Of a DNA stretch of 64,000 nucleotides, positions 55,355-64,000 are shown one piece after another (position 1 is the stretch's first letter; every line of letters begins with the position of its first letter). The notes beneath the pieces were generated by a model. It saw nothing but the letters and a program-made list of their open reading frames with translations, was not told the DNA's origin and did not search any database. The translations under genes and the position numbers were made by a program. Location: assembly GCA_020912385.1 (NCBI GenBank), contig CP087212.1:124001-188000 (forward strand), in the 5' to 3' direction. The DNA is from Neofusicoccum parvum. Lineage: Eukaryota; Ascomycota; Dothideomycetes; Botryosphaeriales; Botryosphaeriaceae.

Positions 55355-55933
55355 TTGGGGTCGCCACCGGATGCCGGATAGATGGCAACCCGGCCCTCCT
55401 TACCCATGCCTGCGTCCAGATCAGTATATGCTTCAAAAAAGAACTACCCTTATAGGCATTGACACCTATCTCTCTCGTAAGCGCGCTGATATCAACCGGA
55501 TAACCGCACACACGCCGACACCTGATGGACATACTAGCACTACCACTACGAGTCGTCTCTTATCATCTATCAATCGTCTATTGAAGCTTTTTGGAATTAA
55601 GCAATATATGTGTTCTAGCTTCAACATATCATTTGACTTCGTGTCTCATGCCGTGATTCTGCGAGTAACTACGGATAATGCCGACAGCTATTTTAACCTA
55701 GGATCTTCACAGGATGCACCGTAACTTACCATCAGTTTCACATATTCTGCGTCCTTGACAGGAAGCCATTTAAACTCCATGCATCCCGAGCCGTCACTAT
55801 AGATAGGTGGCAGGTGCAAAGTAACTCCGTTCTACTTCCGAAAACACATGGTTGCATACTCTCTCAAGCAGTTTGTGCGAGGGAAATGGGAAAGGCATGC
55901 TGTTTTCACATTGGGCCGTTCCGCAAATACTAG
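55355..55933. other. 3' spacer
   Basis: About 580 bp; a plus-strand frame (55371-55724) shows low-complexity Thr/Ser content only. No gene assigned. Confidence 0.35.
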
Positions 55934-57630
55934 CTAATTCGCCACCACCTTCGGCTTGAATCTGACAAAGAGGGCCGGTTTTTCCCACACAGACCAAGCC
56001 TTCTGCTGAATCCAGCCATCACACTCAGAACAAAGCTCCAGATCGAAGTGCCAAAGGACGCTTGCCAAGATAATCCGCATCTCATGATATGCAAGACTTT
56101 CACGTGTCAGCCATTTGTCAGCTCCTCTGGTGATCTCGACTTACTTTTTCCCAATGCAATTGCGGGGACCAAAGGAAAACGGCTGAAACGCATCTTTTCT
56201 GTCACCGTCAAAGCCAGAATCAGGGAGCCAACGCTCCGGTACAAAATCGTCGGGATCCTTAAAGTTCGCAGGAGAATGATACGCAGAATATTGAGAAACA
56301 CCGAGACGGGTCTGCCACAGTTAAGGTTTGAACCGCATACAGCAAGCATGTCATAGACTTACACGTTCAGGAACCCATTCCCCACAGATGACACTTCCTC
56401 CTAGCGGCGCCTTCCGCCAAGCTGCTATTGGAAGTGGAGGATACACGCGAAGAGTCTCTTCCAAACAGGCTGACATGTATTTCAACTTTGGCAAAGTCTC
56501 CAGATTCAAGTCCTCGGCTGGAAGAGCCCTGATCTCTTCGATCAACTTCTTCATCTTATCCGGATTCTGGAGTAAAAAGTACGTTATACCGCTGAGAGTT
56601 GTTGCTGTCGTTTCCGTTCCGGCAATCATGAAGTTTGACGCGTTACCATGCATTTCGTCCAGAGTGAGTCCTTTGTCGTTTTGATCTGCCGAGACCACAA
56701 AGCTCCAAATGTCAGGTTGGTCATTTCCGTTTTGCATTCGCTTGTTCACCCGGTCGACTGAGTGCTTCCAGTGCCTTTCCCGCATCTCTTTCAGGTACTG
56801 TGGGATGCAGAAATCGATGATCGGCTTGATCACCGGAAACTCTAGAGGGAGCCTCATTAGAGACGAAATCTTCAAGCTGTTGAATGTCGCCTCTACCCAA
56901 GGTGTATACGCGGAACGATCCAGCAGCCCAAGTGGCTCGCCAAACGTCAGGTCGGCCATCACGTCAAACGTGGTATAGTTGTACAATTTCGTGACGTCAA
57001 CCGGAGACCCCGCTGATGATGTCTTGGTAATTAGGCCGATGAGCTTATCCACGTATTTCCTAATGAGATGCTCCTGTTGCTTGAGAGCCTTGTCGGAAAA
57101 GGCATGCGTAAAGTTCTTTCGTATCCGAGAGTGCTCAGAGTCTTCTTCTGCGTTAATGATGGTTTCGATGCCATTCAACTCCTTTGGGTAGAACCGATCG
57201 TCCTTGGTGTTCGATGCTTGTCCTCGCGTGCGATGTCCATTGATCGATTTCCATGCCTCGGGTTTGGTGTAGCTGATCCTGTCGGGACCGACTCGAGCAA
57301 CGTCACCATATTGGCAGTGGACTTGATCGACCCAGGATACAACTGTCCCCTGCCAAACATGGTAGTAGTAGACAAGATCGGTGATGGCGGCAAGTTTTGG
57401 TCCCGGGACTTTTCGGATTAGCGGGAAAGTATCGCAGATTCAGTTCAGACATACATTTACGGCATGGATGGAAATAGATGTTGTAAACTAATTTAAAGCC
57501 AATCTATCGTGTCGGGGGTCAGTGGGATGCTTCTTGGGATTCAATGTTGACTTACTCCGATGACGAGGGAAGAGATAAGGAAGGGGATAACCTTCAAAGC
57601 TGCGCTGTCCGAGGCGAAGGCGTCCTCCAT
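55934..57630 (-). CDS. cytochrome P450 (third of three), isotrichodermin hydroxylase-like
   Basis: Multi-exon P450 from ATG 57630. Exon 1 ends in a hydrophobic stretch ([12 protein letters not shown]); exon 2 reads [15 protein letters not shown]; exon 3 begins with the hinge [16 protein letters not shown] and runs through [30 protein letters not shown], the I-helix [10 protein letters not shown] and ExxR (EETLRV). After an intron near 56365, exon 4 has [13 protein letters not shown] and the heme loop [11 protein letters not shown]; the last exon encodes [21 protein letters not shown]. All parts line up with the CYP58/65-like families known from mycotoxin pathways, but that only indicates family. 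The stop is at 55934-55936. Confidence 0.87.
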
Positions 57631-59133
57631 GTTCAAAGATGGACGGGCTGACAACACTTTGAGAAATGGGAATAGTCTCTATTTATATGTATTTGCTCAT
57701 ACACGATCATTGAAGCGATCGGATGCCGGTAGGAATCTTTCCGTAGCAGCGCTGTCATGCTTCTGGTGCAGCATTTCCGGTCACGGCCATATTCGGTACA
57801 CATCGGCTATCACCAATGAGATCCCAGGGAATTGGCTGTAGCTTGACATCTGAATCATTAATTAACACAATTACTCCTAAACTTGAGCATTGCTTTATTT
57901 CATTATCTTCAATTGCTTCCACGCAGTAATGGTGTCGTGCAGACGCGGGACATGTCCGGTGCGGGTATTACCGGTGTGACTCGGAAGCATATTTGAGCAT
58001 CGTTCACTCAGCCATATAGAAACGTATCGGCTCGGTTACAAGACGTTCCGACCGAGCTACAAAGCTCCGAGACATGTCAGGGAAAGTCTCAGCGGTATAA
58101 TTGGGAAGAAACTCAAAATAATGCCCGATTCCCACCTTCTGGGCGTACACATTACAATTTTATCCCTCTATGGAGAACTTCCATAGAAACATTCGGCGTT
58201 TTGATTACGTTTTACTCGGGTGCCTGCCAGTAAAATCAAGTGTCTTACATCTGGTCCTTTCATACCGTACTGTATGGCGAGTTCTTCTTCCTCTCCAAGT
58301 CGGTTATCAGGCCCTCTAAATGCCTATCTTAAGCTGTAGAAACCCCTATAGGATATCTATCGGGCTAAATTACAGTTTAAATTACTCATGGCTGAAACAG
58401 CTTCCTCCATGTTCTCTACATGGCATTGTGGTAGATTACAGCGTTTCGTGCTTGATTTTATAGAGGTAACACTCCAAAAATTTCTATTCATTCAACACTT
58501 AGAGCTTTAGTAAAGGATACTTTATCAGCTAATAGAGCACGATATTTGATTGGATTTACATGAGACCTCAGTAGTTTTGGGTTTTTGGCGCCCTTTGGAC
58601 GGTATCAGTCATTAGGCATGCTCAAAACAAGATGCCAAGCAGGAAAATATGGGGATGGGTCTGGACTGCATTCGCCAAGAAGTAAAACGGGCACATAGAG
58701 CCACAATGATATGTTGATGCAGAAGAGGGCTCCAGATAGGATGGCCAAGTATCCATGTTTTCGCGGCATGCCTGAAGAAGCCCTTGGTGTTGCAGGAAGC
58801 CCTGGCAGCTCCACCTGCTTATTCAGCACAGATAACGAATCACCGATCGTCATAATCTCATCGACAGAGTCATGAGCTTATTGAGATGGACATTCCGCCA
58901 CGTCATCCTTCTTGGCGTCATGTATATAATATCGTTTCGGTAGCTTGTCAATACAGCAAGGGGTTTCGCACTAAGGTCGCCAACACTTGACGTCGGACTG
59001 GCAAGGAGATCGGGTAGCGGATAGTTAGCATTCCGGACCGTCCTGTTTCATGTCCGGCAAGGCTGACTCGCATGTTACGAGGCCAGTACAAAAGCCGTTA
59101 TCGCGAGTATAACGAGGCTGCAACATCACCACT
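57631..59133. other. 1.5-kb intergenic region
   Basis: AT-rich (notably 57850-58600). A minus-strand ORF at 58605-58853 (82 residues from an ATG, one hydrophobic segment ILSGALFCINISLWLYVPVLLL) could be a small membrane protein or a leftover exon; no family recognised. No RNA gene or repeat seen. Confidence 0.35.
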
Positions 59134-61706
59134 ATGGCCGCAGCTGATTTCAGAGTCGTCATTGTCGGGGCCAGCATCGCTGGCCTCACGCTGGCAAACT
59201 TGCTCCAGAAATTTGACATTGACTTTGTGGTGCTCGAGGCTTATGGGGTGATTGCCCCACAGGTTGGCGCAAGCATCGGATTCCACCCGAACGGCCTTCG
59301 TATTCTCGACCAGCTGGGATGCTACGAAGACATTCTAAAGATTTCAGCACCAGCAGACACGACCACCATTCGGACAGAAGATGGCCGAATTTTGCATTCG
59401 CACACTACCTCCAAACACGTCGAAGAAAGGTGAAAAAAACAAGCGTGTCCTCCATCTGTTTACATTACTGACGCTCTCATCGGCAGACACGGTTATCCGG
59501 TCTTGTTCCTGGAGAGACGAAGCGCGGTTCAGATCCTTTATGATCACGTTCGAGACAAAAACAGAATACAAGTCAACCAGCGCGTCAATCAGGTCGAACT
59601 TCTAGGTGACGGTGTGCGTGTTTACACCGCATGTGGAGATAGCTTTGAAGGGAGCATAGTTGTGGGAGCAGATGGAATCCACAGCACCGTTCGCGAGCAG
59701 ATGTGGGGGCTGGCAAACAAGCTTCAACCAGGCTACATTCCCGCCACGGTCGGAGATTGTAAGGCAACTACTCCACCCTGCTGTTCTTCAACTGACGACA
59801 TTGCTAGCCGTGCCATCCGAGTATGGGTGCATCTTTGGCATCTCGAGAACCACTGGCGACATCAAGGCTACCCAAGTCCATCTCACGCACATGAAAGATG
59901 TCACTCTCGCTGTCATGTGTGGACAGCAGGATCGACCCTTCTGGTTCTGCTTTTTCAAGCTCGAGAAGCCGCACTACGGTATCCGCCTGCCTCGCTACAG
60001 CAAGGATGATGAGCTGCGCATAGTCGAGCAAAACGCAAAAGCTCAAATCACGGAGCAAGTACGGTTCGCCGACCTGTATGCCAACGTTGAATTCTCGACC
60101 ACTACGCCTCTCCCACATCATGTTTTCGAACAGTTCTACTTCGAAAGAATTTGCCTCGTGGGAGACTCTGTGCACAAGGTCAGCGTCTCGCTCAGCCACA
60201 ACCCAACCCGCATCACTGATCTCTGCGCAGTTCAACCCCATATCCGGCCAGGGAGGCAACAGCGCTATTGAAACTGCGACTTGCCTCGCCGACAATCTAT
60301 TCGCTGCTCTGAACGCAAGCAGGGACAAGGCCCTTGACACTGCCCAAATTCGCAATGTCTTTGCCGCCACGCAGAGTACGCGACGCGCACGGACCCAGGC
60401 CTTGGTCAAGGCCAGTATCACCGCACAGCGCATCTCTGCTTGGGAGAATGCTGCTCTGAAGTTCCTGGACACGCGTGTAGCACCCAGACTGGATACTGAA
60501 GTCGTTATCGACCAGGCCAGCGAGCCGATAGTTGGCGCTGTGAGATCACGCTTCTTGCCGCTTTCCACCTCGCCGCACACGATTCCCTACGACGATGAGC
60601 TGCACCACGCGCCCCGTCCGCGGAAACTGTCCTTGCTCGTCGCCACTGGAGCTTACCTTGGTCTTCTCGCGATTGGCATTTACCATCTTGCTTACCTGCC
60701 GTTGAAGACGGGAACGCTGGAAAAGGTGCTCGGCGACATCAGGACCAAGACAATCGAAGATGGAAGCTCTTTCACGCTCCTGGATCTCGAGAGCGTACCT
60801 ATCATCGGTCCGATGCTGGCTCCTTTTGCCACCTACTTCCCCGCGACCGAGTTCGGGAACCTCGACTTCTACCTGCTCACCTTCTACCTGTCGATTTCTG
60901 AATTCGTCATCTTCGCTATTTGGACACTCGAGTCCTGCCGGGCTCGACACCAGATATCGCCACTTAGGTTTGCTCTTGCCTTCGGCGCCTTGAGCCATGT
61001 CAGTGCTATTGGCTTCATCGCTCAACTCTTCTTTCTGCTGGAGACATTCACCACCGCTTCTCCCAGCAAGTTCTGGCCGACTTCAAGACGAGTTGCGCCA
61101 GCCGATGCACAAGCCATCCTTCCGGCGATGATTGTTGGTATGCTGGTCCCGACACTTCTCATGTTCGGCGGTCTACCAAGTCGCCTTGCCAGACAAGTCG
61201 CGATTCTGGTGTGGGTTTTCTTCCCGCTTTACATTCACGTCCTCCAAAAGTGGTTCGCGGCGAGATTCCGTGCTGCCGAATCTACGGTAGGATTAACTCT
61301 GCGTGCCAGCTCGCTAGTCTCTGTGGTTGCCGTGCGCCGATTGTTCTACTTCTCTTTCATCATTAGCGCCTTGGGGCATTTCCTTGCTGTCGGCACGTCT
61401 TCCTTGGTACTGGGTTCAACATCCTCCGTTTTTGCATTCCGACCTGGAGGCCTATCGTCCTTCTTTGACAACCACAACATGTATTTGGTGGACTATTACA
61501 TCACCATGGCCGCGGGGTTGATCTGGTCGCTGGGCAGCATCCGCGACCTGGAGAGGAACGGCGTGGTGGCGAGCGTAAAGTGGTTCATTGTGTCTCCTGC
61601 AGCGGTTATCGGGAGTGTTGTGTTCGGGCCTGCAGCAGTCATATCCGCCATTTGTGTTTGGCGGGAAAACAAGATGGCGCAACCATTGAAAACAAAGACG
61701 CTGTAG
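59134..61706 (+). CDS. FAD monooxygenase fused to a multi-pass membrane domain
   Basis: 804 residues in four exons: 59134-59429, 59487-59758, 59808-60178 and 60231-61706. The N-terminal 430 residues are a PaxM/MAK1-like monooxygenase: FAD motif IVGASIAGLTLA, RR in FLERRSAVQIL, DG motif VVGADGIHSTVR, and GD motif LVGDSVHKFNPISGQGGNSAIE across the last intron. The remaining 370 or so residues form about seven hydrophobic helices (LLVATGAYLGLLAIGIY, FLLTFYLS-like segments, ILPAMIVGMLVPTLLMFGG, VAILVWVFFPLYIHVL and a final VSPAAVIGSVVFGPAAVISA). Monooxygenases of this group epoxidise prenyl chains before cyclisation in meroterpenoid and indole-diterpene pathways. The membrane part is not clearly the known cyclase type. 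A dead relative of its end lies at 17967. Confidence 0.85.
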
Positions 61707-62245
61707 ACTTGGATTTGGATGAAAACTATGTTCGACTTCAAGATTGGGTCAGTAGGAGGGGAGAAGTCAAGGGAGGGGTAGTGGTTGCTACACGGCGGAT
61801 CCAGACAGCTTGTAGGATAGTGGGCTCGATGTTTCGAGTGCAAATGCCAAAGTGAGCTGGTGTGAGTCGTATCTGAATGCTGTGCACACCCAGCTGAGCG
61901 GGTAGCAAAACCAGCCGGATTGGCCTCGCAGCCACAATACCATTGGGATCCCTTCAAGCCATAGCATAGCCCGTGCACTCGCGCTGGTATCACATTTGAG
62001 TTGCGCGTCAGGTCCCACCTCCGGAGTCGGCAGCACACCTCTGCTGCGGGGTTTCCCCGCTCTTGCCACGTGCAACAAAAGAACTGGGCAGCAGAGTGTG
62101 GAAACTGGCCACCATAAGAAGGATCAAGTCTGCAAGAATTCAGATTTTTGAACACGGGCTGTTCGACTTCTGTGAATTCTGAAAACACCAGTCCCATTAC
62201 CATTGCGGCCCATAGACTTTTGCTCATTCACCTTCTCGAAACATA
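61707..62245. other. tandem spacer
   Basis: 540 bp between two plus-strand genes; chance frames on the minus strand only. It should hold the terminator of the fused monooxygenase gene and the promoter of the kinase gene. Confidence 0.35.
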
Positions 62246-63469
62246 ATGCATTACATCATTGGCCTCAACAGCGGCTCTTCCTTTGATGGCATAGACGCAG
62301 TGCTGTGCAAAATCGACTTCGCGCCCGACGGTCACCCCACGAAGCCATCTTTCGTTGATGCGCTCACCATCGACTGGCCCGAAGATCTGCGTTCTCAAGT
62401 CCTTCTTGCATTTGCCAACCAACGCACACTCTTTGAGATGACCCGACTCAACTACGCAGCCGGAGCCATCTTCGCTGAGGCCGTCAACCAGCTTCTCGCC
62501 AAGTCTGGCATTGGAGCGGAGGCGGTTGAGGTCATTGGCTACGATGGTCAAACCGTGTACCAGGAACCTCCGGACCACGAGAAGCAGCGGGAATATATCA
62601 ACAGCAGGAACACTAGCTTGGTTGACAGATGGACCAAAGGCGGATATGCATGCGGCTACTTCATCGTCGAGTCTGGGGTCGTGGCGGCACTGACGAACAT
62701 TACGACGGTGACCCAGTTCAGGCCCGTTGACCACGCGCTTGGAGGGTCGGCGGCGCCTTTGATGCAATACTTGGACTTCGTATCGTTCCGCGACCAGGGA
62801 CAGACTGCTACGCTGAATATAGGCGGCATCGCGAATCTTCAGCTAGCAGACGCAGACCGGAGCAAAATGATGGCGTTCGACACCGGTCCGGGCAACGTTA
62901 TGATTGACCACGTGATGAGAGCACGCAAAGGAATGGAGTATGACAAGAACGGGGCATGCGCTGCAAACGGAAAAACAATTCATCTGTTGCTGGATGAGAT
63001 GCAGAAGCATGAGTTCTTCTCCAGAAACCCACCTCGCTCCGCGTGGAGACTGGACTTCGGCGCCGACTACGCCGACAGCATTCTGGCTAAGTATGAGGAT
63101 GCGAGCACGGAGGACCTGGTGGCTACATTGACGGAGTTCACGCCCTGGTCCATTGAGCGTTCTTTGGTCGACCATGTGCTGCCTAAAGCCCCCGGACTCT
63201 CTCAGCTCATTGCGAGTGGAGGTGGCACGCGGAATGCGACGCTCATGAGCAAGATACGGGAGAGACTAGCACATCATGGACTGGAGCTTAGGCTCAGTGG
63301 CGAGTTCGGATTGCCAGAGCAGTACAAGGAAGCCATCAAGTTCGCAACTTTGGCGTTTGCTGCAAAATTCGGTTTGGCAAATAACATTCCCGCGGCTGGA
63401 GGGGCATCGTGTTACGCTGTGCTGGGAAAATTGACTATGGCACCCAGGTTGGCGAAGCTTGCTGGGTAG
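62246..63469 (+). CDS. anhydro-N-acetylmuramic acid kinase (AnmK) homologue
   Basis: Intronless, 407 residues. The ASKHA-fold motifs of AnmK are visible: phosphate-1 GLNSGSSFDGIDA, the Asp region VIGYDGQTVYQEP, the central VDHALGGSAAPLMQYLD and NIGGIANLQL, the family signature FDTGPGNVMIDHVM, and the adenosine motif IASGGGTRNATL. In bacteria AnmK phosphorylates 1,6-anhydroMurNAc during peptidoglycan recycling. Fungi make no peptidoglycan, so the substrate here must be imported wall fragments or another anhydrosugar such as levoglucosan, used by a related fungal and yeast kinase. Lack of introns and bacterial family suggest ancient transfer; the start is at ATG 62246. Confidence 0.88.
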   Translation: MHYIIGLNSGSSFDGIDAVLCKIDFAPDGHPTKPSFVDALTIDWPEDLRSQVLLAFANQRTLFEMTRLNYAAGAIFAEAVNQLLAKSGIGAEAVEVIGYDGQTVYQEPPDHEKQREYINSRNTSLVDRWTKGGYACGYFIVESGVVAALTNITTVTQFRPVDHALGGSAAPLMQYLDFVSFRDQGQTATLNIGGIANLQLADADRSKMMAFDTGPGNVMIDHVMRARKGMEYDKNGACAANGKTIHLLLDEMQKHEFFSRNPPRSAWRLDFGADYADSILAKYEDASTEDLVATLTEFTPWSIERSLVDHVLPKAPGLSQLIASGGGTRNATLMSKIRERLAHHGLELRLSGEFGLPEQYKEAIKFATLAFAAKFGLANNIPAAGGASCYAVLGKLTMAPRLAKLAG

Positions 63470-64000
63470 ATGATAGATGCTGCATCTTCTTCGTCAAGGG
63501 CACAATGGACTGGAACTCTCGGCCGCAGCAGTTACCAAAGTCCGTATCAGCTCCCCAGAACGATGTGGCTATAGGATACGGTAAATCCATACCTCAAGCC
63601 CAATTTCGACCATCTCTCACACGACCGCTAGCAGCATATCAATGAAGAGGACTATTCTTGTGACCGGTGCGCCATCGCAGGGTGAGCATACCATAGGTTA
63701 CTACAAAGCCGTTCCTCCGCGTAGCGATATGAAATCTACAAACCTTCCCTCGTATCCAGTGAGATAGTAGCCCCTCTACTACGAATAACATCAACTTCAC
63801 TACACAACCAAATCTTTCCCACTCTCGAATCTGTGCCAGTTGAGACTTTCGTTTCATAGTAAAGGACCTCCGCAAGTGAAAGTGTTCCCAAGTGGAGCGC
63901 CAAACAGGCTGGCATCATCGAAGTAGTCGACACTGTAGTCAATGTCTACACATTTGTAGTCTGAGAACCAACTGATGTAAGCATGTGATGAGACGTTGAG
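63470..64000 (+). other. spacer with possible first exon of an SDR gene
   Basis: ATG 63642 begins MKRTILVTGAPSQ, ending at a GTGAGC donor; this is the start of an SDR cofactor motif (T-G-x-x-x-G). No continuation with G-I-G was found before the window end, so it may be a truncated gene or the first exon of one with a longer intron. Minus-strand frames in this stretch show no recognised family. Confidence 0.3.

Noticed and set aside
33000..64000. Search for a PKS, NRPS, terpene synthase or prenyltransferase
   Set aside because: None of the corresponding motifs (KS, A domain of NRPS, DDxxD/NSE) was seen in any frame, so a biosynthetic cluster is not claimed.

Overview
The window is nuclear DNA of a filamentous ascomycete (Pezizomycotina). 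Genes sit on both strands and carry short introns of about 45-75 nt. Three zinc-cluster transcription factors, several cytochrome P450s and flavin monooxygenases, and a chromodomain Ty3/gypsy element are typical of that group. No rRNA, tRNA, CRISPR array or bacterial operon was seen. The layout is an accessory, cluster-like region split by a transposon island.

Left block (0.4-17.7 kb): transketolase (-), classical SDR (+), PRISE-type reductase (+), Gfo/Idh/MocA dehydrogenase (-), MFS sugar transporter (+, apparently damaged), a 5' remnant of a succinate-semialdehyde dehydrogenase (-), a Zn2Cys6 regulator (+), a polyol (sorbitol/xylitol-type) dehydrogenase (-) and a Baeyer-Villiger-type monooxygenase (+). 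Uptake, several sugar/polyol/cyclitol dehydrogenases, a C2-transfer enzyme and a local regulator together look like a carbohydrate-catabolism cluster; the substrate is unknown.

Island (about 17.7-31.7 kb): a relic of a membrane-domain gene; two copies of a roughly 200-bp LTR (family A), each invaded by a 5'-truncated LINE with its own target duplication; three poorly characterised host ORFs; and a 7.8-kb chromovirus (23875-31702, minus strand) with two LTRs that read as identical. The chromovirus sits inside an older, opposite-facing LTR of its own family. One in-frame stop splits pol. A spliced gene for a Cys-rich/coiled-coil protein runs antisense through the 3' end of pol. The LTR stack abuts, and truncates, an acetoacetyl-CoA synthetase gene.

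Right block (33.3-64 kb): salicylate-hydroxylase-like monooxygenase, two vicinal-oxygen-chelate (VOC) proteins, two more zinc-finger regulators (one combining C2H2 and Zn2Cys6), three P450s, a GFA/CENP-V-like protein, an amidase, an SDR, a rhodopsin-domain relic, a monooxygenase fused to a multi-pass membrane domain, and an anhydro-N-acetylmuramic-acid-kinase homologue. The content suggests oxidative degradation, detoxification or tailoring of an aromatic or terpenoid compound. No PKS, NRPS or canonical terpene synthase is visible. Exon boundaries were placed by eye from splice motifs and protein continuity.
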